The translations under genes were made by a program, and so were the position numbers. A stretch of 64,000 nucleotides of DNA, from contig CAWCPX010000002.1 in NCBI GenBank assembly GCA_963797605.1, positions 347,166-411,165 on the forward strand. The letters run 5' to 3'. Under the pieces are notes generated by a model. The model was not told where the DNA came from. It did not search any database and saw only the letters and a list, made by a program, of their open reading frames with translations. This DNA comes from DASQPR01 sp963797605 (GTDB lineage Bacteria; Actinomycetota; Actinomycetes; Mycobacteriales; Micromonosporaceae). Positions 9,774 to 18,257 of this stretch are shown in pieces (the first letter of the stretch is position 1; the number at the start of each line of letters is the position of its first letter).

Positions 9774-10331
9774 GTGTCCACCTTTGCCGCTGCCGTAGTC
9801 CGTGGTCCCTCTAAACAATGGTCCGCAGCCGAGATCGATCTTTCCGGCGCGGCCGATATCGACGATGTCGCCGACCGCTTGCGCGACGTTGACCTCGACG
9901 CCGAGGTCTCCGTGCTGTTTGTCGAGTCCGACGACACATACCTGGTGATCCTGCGCCTCGACGACGGTGAAGATCTTCGTGTCTTCGGCTCCGACTCGAC
10001 CTTCGCCGATGAGAACCGCCTCGGCGCGCTGCTCCTCGGCGAGATCGAAGAGCCGGCTTTAGAGATCGATGAGGTCGCGAGCGAGGCCGAGATCGAAGAC
10101 GACGTCGAGCCGGTCGATGACGAGGAAGACGAAGAGGTCATCGGGCTGCCGGCGGCCACGCCCGACGCTGACCCGGTAGGCGACGCCGATCTCCTGGCCG
10201 ACCTGGGCGTGCCGGCGCACCACATCCTCGAACTCTGCACCCAAGACGGCCTGATGCCGGCCGACATCACGTCGGATATCACCACACTCATGGGCTGCGC
10301 CGACGAGATCGAAGAGCTGCGCGAGGTGTGA
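9774..10331 (+). CDS. tRNA adenosine deaminase-associated protein
   Basis: The 185-residue acidic protein begins MSTFAAAVVRGPSKQW and has a long Glu/Asp-rich middle (about residues 100-135). This is the actinobacterial family named for its constant position before tadA. The GTG start at 9774 has GGGGGAA at 9765-9771. Its stop overlaps the tadA start by 4 bases (GTGA), so the two are translationally coupled. Its biochemical role is not established; a partner or modulator of TadA is the obvious inference. Confidence 0.88.
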   Translation: MSTFAAAVVRGPSKQWSAAEIDLSGAADIDDVADRLRDVDLDAEVSVLFVESDDTYLVILRLDDGEDLRVFGSDSTFADENRLGALLLGEIEEPALEIDEVASEAEIEDDVEPVDDEEDEEVIGLPAATPDADPVGDADLLADLGVPAHHILELCTQDGLMPADITSDITTLMGCADEIEELREV

Positions 10332-10792
10332 CTCGCCCCGAGCAGCACGTGACGTGGATGCGCCGAGCACTGGAGATCGCCCGGCCCGCGTCCCCCGATG
10401 ACCCGGACGTGCCGATCGGAGCCGTTGTCTTCGGTCCCGACGGTCAAGAGCTGGCCCACGGCCGCAACGAACGGGAGCGTCTGGGCGATCCGACGGCCCA
10501 TGCCGAGATCCTGGCGCTACGCGCGGCCGCGGCCACGGTCGGAGAGTGGCGACTGACCGATTGCACCCTGGTCGTCACGCTGGAACCCTGCACGATGTGC
10601 GCCGGCGCGCTCGTGCTGGCCCGAGTTTCCGCGCTCGTGTTCGGTGCGTGGGAGCCAAAGACCGGTGCCGTCGGCTCCCTGTGGGACGTCGTGCGCGACC
10701 GGCGGCTCAACCACCGCCCCGAGGTCTACTCCGGCGTGCTGGAGCCCGAGTGCGCGCAGATGCTCCAAGCTTTCTTCGACGCCCACCGGTGA
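10328..10792 (+). CDS. tadA: tRNA-specific adenosine deaminase
   Basis: TadA converts adenosine-34 of tRNA-Arg to inosine. The 154-residue protein has the zinc-deaminase signature HAE (about residues 58-60) and PCTMCAGA (about 88-95), with Glu as proton shuttle and His/Cys/Cys as zinc ligands. Length is normal. The GTG start overlaps the stop of the preceding associated gene. Cytoplasmic housekeeping enzyme. Confidence 0.93.
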   Translation: MTRPEQHVTWMRRALEIARPASPDDPDVPIGAVVFGPDGQELAHGRNERERLGDPTAHAEILALRAAAATVGEWRLTDCTLVVTLEPCTMCAGALVLARVSALVFGAWEPKTGAVGSLWDVVRDRRLNHRPEVYSGVLEPECAQMLQAFFDAHR

Positions 10793-10880
10793 CAGATCTT
10801 GCGACGTGGCGTGATCACACCTGCCGGAGGGTATGGTCCACCGCTGACGGCCCACGGAACCGCCGGCGCCGCCCGATTTG

Positions 10881-10990
10881 TCGCGTGTCGACACGGCGTT
10901 CCCCAGATTTCCGACGCCACTGTCGCCGCAGGCCTGCCGCGACAACGCTGACGTCGGAAATCCACACCGCGCCGGCGTGTCGCGCAAGCG
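10881..10990. repeat. Nested imperfect palindrome between tadA and deoD
   Basis: This element of about 110 bases is centred on AGGCCT (10930-10935). Perfect arms are GATTTCCGACG (10906-10916) and CGTCGGAAATC (10952-10962). Inside them is TGTCGC/GCGACA around GCAGGCCTGC, and outside them ACACGGCG is matched imperfectly by CGGCGTGT. It lies between convergent genes and could be a bidirectional terminator or a dispersed palindromic repeat. Confidence 0.55.
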
Positions 10991-11021
10991 TGTCGCGGCT
11001 GTGTGGCTAGGCGAAGCGACG

Positions 11022-11729
11022 TTAGGCGATGGCGGCGTCGAGCCCGATCTCGACCATCTGGCCGAACGTCTGCTCGCGCTCCTGCGACGTCGTGCGCTCG
11101 CCGGTCATGATGTGATCGCTGACCGTGAGAATCGTCAGTGCGCGTGCCCGGAAACGGGCCGCGATCGTGTAGAGCGCGGCCGACTCCATCTCGACCGCCA
11201 GCACACCGTAGAGCGCGAGCTTGTCGAAAAGGTCAGGGCGATCGGTGTAGAACGCGTCGGCCGCCAGCACCTGCCCGACCCGCATGTCGATGCCACGGGC
11301 GGCGGCAACGTCGACGGCGGCGCGGAGCAGCCCGAAGTCGGCCACCGGCGCGAAGTCGACGAGATTGTCGAAACGAACGCGGTTCATCGCCGAGTCGGTG
11401 CACGACGAGCTGGCCGCGATCACGTCACGGAGCTGCAGGTCATCGGTGATGGCACCGCAGCTGCCGACCCGGATCAGCGTCTTGACGTCGTATTCGGCGA
11501 GCAACTCGTGGCTGTAGATCGACGCGGACGGCATGCCCATGCCGGAGCCCTGGATCGAGACCGGCACACCCTTGTACGTGCCGGTGAACCCGAGCATGTT
11601 GCGCACGGTCGAGTAGCACGTGGCATCGTCGAGGTAGGTGTCGGCGATCCATTTCGCCCGCAGCGGATCGCCCGGCATGAGAACCCGGGGCGCGATTTCG
11701 CCTGGCTTGGCGCTGATGTGCGTACTCAT
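11022..11729 (-). CDS. deoD: Purine nucleoside phosphorylase (DeoD-type)
   Basis: This is a 235-residue hexameric-type (NP-I superfamily) phosphorylase, cleaving purine nucleosides with phosphate in salvage. Motifs include the N-terminal His (MSTHISAK), phosphate-site MPGDPLRAK and RVGSCGAI, the EMESAALY nucleoside-binding segment, and the late catalytic Asp in VSDHI. Length and start agree with the family. It converges on tadA, with the palindromic element between. Confidence 0.93.
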   Translation of the reverse strand: MSTHISAKPGEIAPRVLMPGDPLRAKWIADTYLDDATCYSTVRNMLGFTGTYKGVPVSIQGSGMGMPSASIYSHELLAEYDVKTLIRVGSCGAITDDLQLRDVIAASSSCTDSAMNRVRFDNLVDFAPVADFGLLRAAVDVAAARGIDMRVGQVLAADAFYTDRPDLFDKLALYGVLAVEMESAALYTIAARFRARALTILTVSDHIMTGERTTSQEREQTFGQMVEIGLDAAIA

Positions 11730-11820
11730 GGTGCGATCCTGCCATCCCGCCGGCGACTCGCCGTGAGTCGGGGGGATACCTCGGCGACGGGACCGTACGG
11801 CGTCGGGTACCCTACTCGAC

Positions 11821-11910
11821 GGTGGCGTGTCCGAGCGGCCTAAGGAGCACGCCTCGAAAGCGTGTGAGGGTTTACGCCCTCCGAGGGTTCAAATCCCTCC
11901 GCCACCGCCA
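11821..11910 (+). tRNA. tRNA-Ser(CGA)
   Basis: The acceptor stem GGTGGCG pairs with CGCCACC (11900-11906), followed by discriminator G and an encoded CCA (11908-11910). The anticodon loop is CTCGAAA, giving anticodon CGA for the serine codon UCG. A long variable arm (GTGAGGGTTTACGCCCTC region) and the T-arm GAGGGTTCAAATCCCTC are present, as expected for a class II tRNA. Confidence 0.96.
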
Positions 11911-11920
11911 GCAAGCACGA

Positions 11921-11959
11921 CAAACGCCGGACCTCCCGCGATGGGAAGTCCGGCGTTTG
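11921..11959. terminator. Strong hairpin after tRNA-Ser
   Basis: A 17-base stem with one mismatch (CAAACGCCGGACcTCCC / GGGAaGTCCGGCGTTTG) and a 5-base loop begins 11 bases after the tRNA and ends 22 bases before the stop of the opposing gene. It can stop transcription from both sides. Confidence 0.85.
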
Positions 11960-11981
11960 CTCGTTGCGCGACCGGGCGATC

Positions 11982-12521
11982 TCAACCGACGTGGAAGAAC
12001 CCGAGCGAAATCGGATGCCACCAGTGCTGCTGCACGCCGAGCAGCGCGATGACGTACGCGACGAAGAGGATGATCGCGATCCGGAAGAAGACCGTCAGCA
12101 GCCCGTAGATCTTGCGTATCGGCGGCGACGCGAACCCCGATAGTCCGATGATGATGATCGCCTGGACGAGATGCAGCGTGTGCGCCGGCACCGCGACCGC
12201 GTGGCCGCCCTGATTGTGCGTCACGACGATCACCGAGGCGAGCGCGAGCGACACTGGCACCAGGATGATCGCCCATCGGGTGATGAGCACCGGGCCACCG
12301 GGCCACAGTCGCAGCAGCGGGCGGCTGATCCACGGGTCCGCGTGGCCGGCGATGTAGTGGTCGCACTCGCACACGGCGTAGTCACGGTGGCCGTCGAGAC
12401 TGTCCGGCACCACCATTCCGAGCGACTGCTCGTACGGGCTCGGGACGTGGGGAAACACCATCGCGCCACGGAAACGGGTGCAGCTGCACTGCCCACAGCT
12501 TCCTCGTTTGAAGATGCCCAT
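11982..12521 (-). CDS. Membrane protein with N-terminal Cys clusters
   Basis: The 179-residue protein starts MGIFKRGSCGQCSC. Its cytosolic N-terminal part holds CGQC-SC and CECDH, a likely metal-binding arrangement. It is followed by about three to four hydrophobic segments from residue 80 onward (WAIILVPVSLALASVIVV and others). I do not recognise the family. It converges on tRNA-Ser and is divergent from the DUF3152 gene. Confidence 0.7.
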   Translation of the reverse strand: MGIFKRGSCGQCSCTRFRGAMVFPHVPSPYEQSLGMVVPDSLDGHRDYAVCECDHYIAGHADPWISRPLLRLWPGGPVLITRWAIILVPVSLALASVIVVTHNQGGHAVAVPAHTLHLVQAIIIIGLSGFASPPIRKIYGLLTVFFRIAIILFVAYVIALLGVQQHWWHPISLGFFHVG

Positions 12522-12687
12522 CTCGCCCTCCCCAGGCCGTCAGCGGGATGCCGACATCACTCGGATACCTGACGGACAGCGGGCCGTCGCCCGACATTGC
12601 TGGTGGCGCGCTTTCCTTGTCCCGGTGGACTTTGCCTTGACTCCGACTGGTAGACACACAGGGCCGGTTCGGGGGAGGAACGTATCA

Positions 12688-13530
12688 ATGCTCGGTCGAA
12701 GCAGGCTTCGTCGGCGTCGCGGCGTGCTCGCGATCTCCGCGGCGACGATCATGGCGCTCGCGGCGTGCTCGGCTAACGGTGCCACCACATCACCGGGTGC
12801 CGCGACCGATTCGGCGGTCGGTGTCGGATCGGTCGGCCTGGCCGCGCTCTCGGCATCGCAGCCGCCCGTGACCGTGGCCACGCCGACCGCGAAACCGCCC
12901 GTGAAGCCGTCGCCGAGCCCCAAGCCGGTCCATGTGGCCCCGGTGACGCAATGCGTGACGCCGAAACACAGCACCTTCACGGTGGCGCCCGGCGGGAGCA
13001 GCATCGCCGGGCGGGCCGGTCACCTCTACCACTACGAGGTGCAGGTCGAGAACGGCATCGGCCAGAGCGCGGCGGCCTTCGCCAGTGCCGTCGACGCCAC
13101 GCTCGCCGGCAAACTCGGGTGGACGGACAGCGGCACACGGAAGTTCCAGCGGGTATCGCACGGCTCCTGTGACTTCGTGGTCGAACTCGCGTCGGCGAAG
13201 ACGTCGGAGAAGATCTGCGCGGGCTACGGGGTCAACACCGAGGGCACGGTCTCCTGCCGCGGCGGCCGGGAAGTCGTGATCAACGCGGACCGGTGGATGA
13301 ACGGCGACCCCGGCCCGGAATGGACGGGTCACCTCGACGTCTACCGGCACCTCGTCGTCGATCACGAGGTGGGCCACTTCCTCGGCTACAACCACATGAA
13401 GTGCCCCGGCGCCGGGAAGCCGCTGCCGGTGATGGCGACGCCCTACACGACCGGGCTCGGCGGCTGCGTGATCAACGGCTGGCCGTTCACGTCGGCCGGC
13501 GTGTTTATCTCCGGTCCGCCCCAGAAATAA
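12688..13530 (+). CDS. DUF3152 secreted lipoprotein, zinc-protease-like
   Basis: The 280-residue protein has a signal peptide with a lipobox-like LAAC (Cys about 27), a Pro/Lys-rich linker, and a DUF3152 domain. The domain contains HEVGHFLGYNH, the HExxHxxGxxH zinc-binding motif of metzincin-type proteases, and conserved cysteines. GGGGGAGGAA precedes the ATG at 12688. It is most likely surface-anchored. Proteolytic activity is inferred from the motif; DUF3152 has no established substrate that I know of. Its last 26 bases overlap the 3' end of the convergent carbonic anhydrase gene. Confidence 0.85.
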   Translation: MLGRSRLRRRRGVLAISAATIMALAACSANGATTSPGAATDSAVGVGSVGLAALSASQPPVTVATPTAKPPVKPSPSPKPVHVAPVTQCVTPKHSTFTVAPGGSSIAGRAGHLYHYEVQVENGIGQSAAAFASAVDATLAGKLGWTDSGTRKFQRVSHGSCDFVVELASAKTSEKICAGYGVNTEGTVSCRGGREVVINADRWMNGDPGPEWTGHLDVYRHLVVDHEVGHFLGYNHMKCPGAGKPLPVMATPYTTGLGGCVINGWPFTSAGVFISGPPQK

Positions 13531-14161
13531 CGGGCTCCAAGCCGCGCGAGGCGACCTCGTGCACCGTGCCCTCACCGAGGCGGTACGACAGGCCGACGAT
13601 GCCGAGCCGACCACTCGCGAGCCGGTCCGCGATCAGGGCTGACCGCTCGGCAAGCAGCTCGACGGTGTAGCGGACGTGTTCCTCGACCGCGACTTCGGAG
13701 TCCGCGAGCGCCCGTTCCCGCACGGCCAGCACGCTGAGCATCACGCGCTCGACGACGTCGCGGATGAAGCCGCCCGGCGTGGTGCCATCGCGTACGGCGT
13801 CGAGCGCGGCGGTGATAGCTCCGCACGAGTCGTGTCCGAGCACCGCGATCAGGGGCGTGTCGAGCACGGCGACCGCGTATTCGATGCTGCCCAGCACCTC
13901 GGGGCCGACCACGTGACCCGCGGTACGCACGACGAACAGATCGCCGAGCCCGCGGTCGAAGATGATCTCGGCGGCGAGGCGGGAGTCGGAGCAGCCGAAC
14001 AGCACGGCAAACGGCCGCTGCTCCGGGGCGAGCGCCTGGCGGCGATCGGCGTCCTGGTGCGGGTGCCGGCGCTCGCCTCGGTTGAACCGTTCGTTGCCCT
14101 CGATCAACAGACGCAGTGCTTCGGCCGGTGTCGCCGGCGCGTCCGGGCCCGTGTGACTCAT
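13505..14161 (-). CDS. Beta-class carbonic anhydrase
   Basis: The 218-residue enzyme interconverts carbon dioxide and bicarbonate. The zinc site is formed by CSDSR (Cys, Asp/Arg dyad) and the HDSCGA motif (His, Cys). The ATG at 14161 is chosen because AAGGGAGC lies just upstream; an in-frame start at 14284 would add 41 residues with no family similarity. Cytoplasmic, no signal peptide. It overlaps the DUF3152 gene tail to tail. Confidence 0.9.
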   Translation of the reverse strand: MSHTGPDAPATPAEALRLLIEGNERFNRGERRHPHQDADRRQALAPEQRPFAVLFGCSDSRLAAEIIFDRGLGDLFVVRTAGHVVGPEVLGSIEYAVAVLDTPLIAVLGHDSCGAITAALDAVRDGTTPGGFIRDVVERVMLSVLAVRERALADSEVAVEEHVRYTVELLAERSALIADRLASGRLGIVGLSYRLGEGTVHEVASRGLEPVISGADRR

Positions 14162-14259
14162 CCGTGCTCCCTTATCGAGGTCAGCCGAGGGTAACCCGAT
14201 CACGCGCGACGCCGAGGCCCGGGGAGGCTCGCCACCCAAACCTGACATACTTCCGTGCC

Positions 14260-14547
14260 ATGGTGCTTTCGCGCAGGTGGGCATGGTTTCTGGTGGGCGT
14301 CGGTGTCTGGAGTTGGATCATCTGGCCGCGGTTCGCGCTGGCGATCTGGGACGACCACCGCGCGTGGGCCGGCGGGCGGGTCGGTCACGGCAGCCCGACG
14401 AGCTTCCTCTGGGTGCACGCGGCGTTGATCGTGGTGTCGCTCACCGTCGGCACGATTGTGGGTGTCCTCGGCATCAAGGCGTGGCGTCGGGCGCGGCCTC
14501 AGGACACGGACGTGGCCGCCTCCACGGAGGAGACGGCCACGGTATGA
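14260..14547 (+). CDS. Small membrane protein (SCO4848-like type)
   Basis: The 95-residue protein has two membrane segments (about residues 7-27 and 52-75) separated by a hydrophilic loop with WDDHRAW, and a short acidic tail. This resembles the small actinobacterial integral membrane proteins of the SCO4848 kind, but the assignment is tentative. A CATACT box ends 8 bases before the ATG and no ribosome-binding site is seen, so the mRNA may be leaderless. Function unknown. Confidence 0.7.
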   Translation: MVLSRRWAWFLVGVGVWSWIIWPRFALAIWDDHRAWAGGRVGHGSPTSFLWVHAALIVVSLTVGTIVGVLGIKAWRRARPQDTDVAASTEETATV

Positions 14548-14568
14548 CGGGTGTCCGGGGGGTGCGCG

Positions 14569-14771
14569 TCAGACGCGTTCGAGCACGACGATCTCGCCGG
14601 CGCTGACGATCAGCGGGTCGCGGTAGCTGTCCCGGAGGGCGTAGCCACGGTCTTCGAAGAGCTTGACGATCATCGAGGACGTCACCTGCTCGATGACGCC
14701 ACCCTCGGCCAGGCCTTCGGCTTACCGAGGATCGAGTTCAACGAGACGATGTAGCGGACGTTCTTCGTCAT
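14569..14771 (-). CDS. Small protein of about 67 residues, frameshifted
   Basis: The N-terminal frame reads MTKNVRYIVSLNSILGK and the C-terminal frame reads on from EGLAEGGVIEQVTSSMIVKL to IVVLERV with a stop at 14569-14571. The frames join around 14720, where one base seems lost or gained (203 bases, not a multiple of three). Both halves have high G/C third positions. It lies 22 bases downstream of the DEAD-box helicase stop on the same strand. No family is recognised. Confidence 0.5.
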
Positions 14772-14793
14772 GTCAGGCAGAGGGCGTTTTGCC

Positions 14794-16308
14794 CTATGCC
14801 GGGCGCTGACGACGGCCCCGGTTGGCACCTCCGCGACGCCGCCCGGCTGGCGCACCGACCGCGTCACCGTTGGCCCGGACCGCCTTCGGTCGCGGCTCCT
14901 GCTCCACGGCCTTTGCCGGGGGCACGATCACCTGGCCGGAGGGCGCCCGCGAGCCGGTCACGCGGACCAGGTGCGGGTCACCGGGGCGCACCCTGATCGA
15001 CTCGGGCTTGATGCCGACCGACGCCATCATGTGTGCGACCTCGGCCCGCTGCTCGGGAAGCACCAGCGTGACCACGGTGCCCGAGTTGCCGGCACGGGCA
15101 GTGCGGCCACCACGGTGCAGGTAGTCCTTCGCCTCGGTGGGCGGATCGACGTTTACCACGAGATCGATGCCGTCGATGTGGATGCCGCGCGCCGCCACGT
15201 TCGTCGCGATCAGCGCGTCCAGTGAGCCGTCCTTGAGCCAGTCGAGCGCACGCGTACGGGCGTTCTGGCTCTTGCCACCGTGCATCGCCGCCGCTCGTAC
15301 GCCGACGCGGGCCAGCTGCTTCGCGAGACGGTCGGCACCGTGCTTGGTGCGGACGAACATGATGACCTTCGAGTCACCAGCGGCGATCTCGGCCGTGACC
15401 GCCTGCTTGTCGTCGGCGTCCAGGTGAAGCGTGTGGTGTGCCATCGTGTCGATGCTCGCCTGCGCGGGATCGGCCGAGTGCAGCACGGGATCGGTCATGA
15501 AGCGATGCACCAGCTTGGCGACGTCGCCGTCGAGCGTGGCCGAGAACAGCAGACGTTGCCCGTTCGGCGCGACCTGGTCCATCAGGCGGGTGACGACCGG
15601 AAGGAAGCCCATGTCGGCCATTTGGTCGGCCTCGTCGAGCACCGCGATCTGGACGGCAGCGAGGTTGACGGCGCGGCGTGCGATCAGGTCCTCGAGGCGG
15701 CCGGGCGTCGCGACGAGTATGTCGACGCCGCGACGGAGGTCAGCGATCTGCCGTTCGATCGACAGTCCACCCACGACAGTGGCGAGCCGCAGGTGCAACG
15801 CGGGCGCGTACGGCTTGAGCGCGTCGGTGACTTGCTGAGCCAGTTCGCGCGTCGGCACGAGCACGAGGCCGTGCGGGCGGCCGGGTGCCGCGGCGCCGAG
15901 AGGAGCCGTGCGGGCCAGCAGCGCGAGCCCGAAGGCGAGCGTCTTGCCAGACCCCGTACGGCCACGACCGAGCACGTCACGACCGGCGAGACCGTCGGGA
16001 AGTGTGGTGGCCTGGATCGGGAAGAGATCGACGAGACCGTTCTTGGCCAGCGTCTCCACCATCGACTTGGGCAACGGCAGATCGGCGAACGTGCGGGGAA
16101 GCGTGGCCTCGTCGCGCACCGTGGGGGCGGGCAGCGGCGGCAACGCCGGCGTGCGGGCGAGCTGCGACGTGCGAGGTGCGGACGTGCGAGGTTGTGATGT
16201 CCGGTTTCCGTCACGCCGCGGCGAACCGCCGGTGCGCGGGTTGGCGGACACAGACGCATTGCCGGCCGGGCGGCGACGGCGATGCGGGGCAGGGCTGGGT
16301 GAAGTCAC
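14794..16308 (-). CDS. DEAD-box RNA helicase
   Basis: The 504-residue ATP-dependent RNA helicase carries, in order, the Q motif (FADLPLPKSM and FPIQ, about 74-99), motif I GRTGSGKT (116-123), PTREL (152-156), TPGR (201-204), DEAD (225-228), SAT (256-258) and HRGGRTARAG (about 395-405). The first 60 and last 50 residues are basic and disordered, which suits RNA binding. The start is GTG at 16308. It is divergent from recQ, with 263 bases between. Probable roles are RNA unwinding in ribosome assembly or cold adaptation; the exact substrate is unknown. Confidence 0.9.
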   Translation of the reverse strand: MTSPSPAPHRRRRPAGNASVSANPRTGGSPRRDGNRTSQPRTSAPRTSQLARTPALPPLPAPTVRDEATLPRTFADLPLPKSMVETLAKNGLVDLFPIQATTLPDGLAGRDVLGRGRTGSGKTLAFGLALLARTAPLGAAAPGRPHGLVLVPTRELAQQVTDALKPYAPALHLRLATVVGGLSIERQIADLRRGVDILVATPGRLEDLIARRAVNLAAVQIAVLDEADQMADMGFLPVVTRLMDQVAPNGQRLLFSATLDGDVAKLVHRFMTDPVLHSADPAQASIDTMAHHTLHLDADDKQAVTAEIAAGDSKVIMFVRTKHGADRLAKQLARVGVRAAAMHGGKSQNARTRALDWLKDGSLDALIATNVAARGIHIDGIDLVVNVDPPTEAKDYLHRGGRTARAGNSGTVVTLVLPEQRAEVAHMMASVGIKPESIRVRPGDPHLVRVTGSRAPSGQVIVPPAKAVEQEPRPKAVRANGDAVGAPAGRRRGGANRGRRQRPA

Positions 16309-16571
16309 AAGGAGCCTTCCGTGGCGTGGATTCGGCGCGCGTCAAGGAAGCTCAAGTCAATTGAGTGATCACAGGTACGAGCCGCGACCGCAATCGTGCG
16401 GTCTTCAAGCGGTTCTCCGCCGAGCTGGCGACCTGAACCGACGTAGCAACCATACCCTGTCGATCACGAATCCCCGAAAATCCCAACGTCACGATCATCA
16501 CAGCCACTGTCGGGAACACGCCGTCCGATGGTTGGTTTCCGGGTGGCATCCGTTGGGCAGGATGGCGGGCG
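16309..16571. other. Divergent promoter region, DEAD helicase / recQ
   Basis: This 263-base region must hold both promoters. A CAGGAT box at 16558-16563 ends 8 bases before the recQ ATG. I see no clear palindrome or riboswitch; the A/T-richer part at 16365-16500 is the likeliest 5' leader of the helicase mRNA. Confidence 0.35.
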
Positions 16572-18257
16572 ATGAACCTCTTCCCCAAGTTGCGGTTACG
16601 CCGGGCCGCACGCACGCATTTCGGCTGGCGCACCCTCCGCCCCGGTCAGATCGACGCGATGCGCGCCGTTCTGGCCGGCAAAGACACCGTCGTCGTGCTA
16701 CCCACGGGTGCCGGCAAATCCGCGATCTACCAGGTGCCGGCGACGCTCCTGCGAGGGCCGACCCTGGTCATCTCGCCGCTGCTCGCGTTGCAACATGACC
16801 AGGTCGCGGCGCTCAACGCCCGCGACGTGCCGGAGTTGCGGGCCGAGCGGATCAGTTCCGCGCAAACCCCGAAACAGCAGGCCGAAGCGTTGGAACGCGT
16901 ACGCGCTGGGCAGGCACGGCTGCTGTTCGTGACGCCGGAGCAACTCGCGTCGCCCGATCGGCTGGCCGCCTTCCGGGAACTGAATCCCGCGCTGGTCGCG
17001 ATCGACGAGGCGCACTGCATTTCCACGTGGGGCCACGACTTCCGCCCCGATTACCTGGCCCTGGGCCACGTGATCAAGGCGCTCGGCCGCCCGCCGATCG
17101 TGGCGCTGACCGCGACCGCGTCGCCACCCGTACGCGATGACATCGCTGAACGCCTCGGCATGCGCGATCCGAAGATCGTCATCGGGGAACTCGACCGGCC
17201 GAACCTGCACCTGGAAGCCGCCCACTGCCCGACCGAAGAGCTGCGATGGCGGCGCCTGCTCGGTTTCCTCGACGGCATCGAAGGCTCCGGCATCATTTAC
17301 GTGGCCACCCGGCGTGCCGCCGAGGAACTGACCGAACGCCTGGTCGCTTCGGGTCACCCGGCCACCTACTACCACGGAGGGATGTCCGCCGGCATGCGTC
17401 GCGACCGGCATGCCGCCTTCACCGCCGACGAGGCCCCGATCATGGTCGCCACGTCCGCGTTCGGGATGGGCATCGACAAGGCGAACATCCGCTGGGTGGC
17501 GCACATGGCGTTACCCGACTCGCCGGACAGCTACCTGCAGGAGATCGGGCGCGCCGGCCGCGACGGGCAGCCGTCCCGCGTCCTGCTCCTCTACCGGGCC
17601 GAAGACGTCGCGCTGCAACGGTTCTTCAGCGGTGGCACGCCCGCGGCCGACGATCTGCTCTACATCGCCGCTGCCGTGCGGGCCGGCGCCGCGACGAAGA
17701 CCGAGGTCGCGAAGCGGACGAAGATGTCGCCACGGAAGGTCGCGTCACTGCTCGGGCTGCTGGAAAGCGTCGGTGCGGCGGCATCCGGAGCCAAAGGCGA
17801 GCTGAAACTTCCGGCGTTCGCACCCTCGCCCGAAGACGCGGTCGTGCTCGCGCTGGCCGAAGCCGAGCGGCACCAGGTGCTGCAACGGTCGCGTACCGAC
17901 ATGATGCGCCAATTCGCCGAAACGGCCGCGTGCCGGGTGCAACCCCTGTTGGGCTACTTCGGCGAACAGATGGACCGGCCGTGTGGGCACTGCGATAACT
18001 GCGCCGGTGGTACCCCCAAACGGCCGATCGCGGCTCCGCGCCACTCGCCGTCGCGGCGGTCCGTGGCATCGGGCCGGTCGAAGGGTGGCCGGGGGCCGTA
18101 CCCGTTGCACAGCACGGTGCGACACGCCCAATGGGGTCTCGGCACCGTGCTGGGCTACGAATCCGACCGCATGACCGTGCTGTTCGACCAGGTCGGCTAC
18201 AAAACCCTGTCGGTCGCGGTCGTGCAGGACAACGACCTGCTGGCGCAGGAGAGCTAG
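16572..18257 (+). CDS. recQ: RecQ family ATP-dependent DNA helicase
   Basis: The 561-residue 3'-5' DNA helicase acts in recombination and fork repair. Motifs are GAGKS (46-50), DEAH (145-148), the helicase C domain ending in QEIGRAGRDG, and a zinc-binding RQC-type cluster (CGHCDNC near the middle of the C-terminal third). The last 60 residues (VRHAQWGLGTVLGY and following) form a small DUF3553-like, tudor-type domain also seen at the end of PcrA/UvrD helicases. The HRDC domain is absent. It overlaps the convergent ABC permease gene by 4 bases. Confidence 0.9.
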   Translation: MNLFPKLRLRRAARTHFGWRTLRPGQIDAMRAVLAGKDTVVVLPTGAGKSAIYQVPATLLRGPTLVISPLLALQHDQVAALNARDVPELRAERISSAQTPKQQAEALERVRAGQARLLFVTPEQLASPDRLAAFRELNPALVAIDEAHCISTWGHDFRPDYLALGHVIKALGRPPIVALTATASPPVRDDIAERLGMRDPKIVIGELDRPNLHLEAAHCPTEELRWRRLLGFLDGIEGSGIIYVATRRAAEELTERLVASGHPATYYHGGMSAGMRRDRHAAFTADEAPIMVATSAFGMGIDKANIRWVAHMALPDSPDSYLQEIGRAGRDGQPSRVLLLYRAEDVALQRFFSGGTPAADDLLYIAAAVRAGAATKTEVAKRTKMSPRKVASLLGLLESVGAAASGAKGELKLPAFAPSPEDAVVLALAEAERHQVLQRSRTDMMRQFAETAACRVQPLLGYFGEQMDRPCGHCDNCAGGTPKRPIAAPRHSPSRRSVASGRSKGGRGPYPLHSTVRHAQWGLGTVLGYESDRMTVLFDQVGYKTLSVAVVQDNDLLAQES

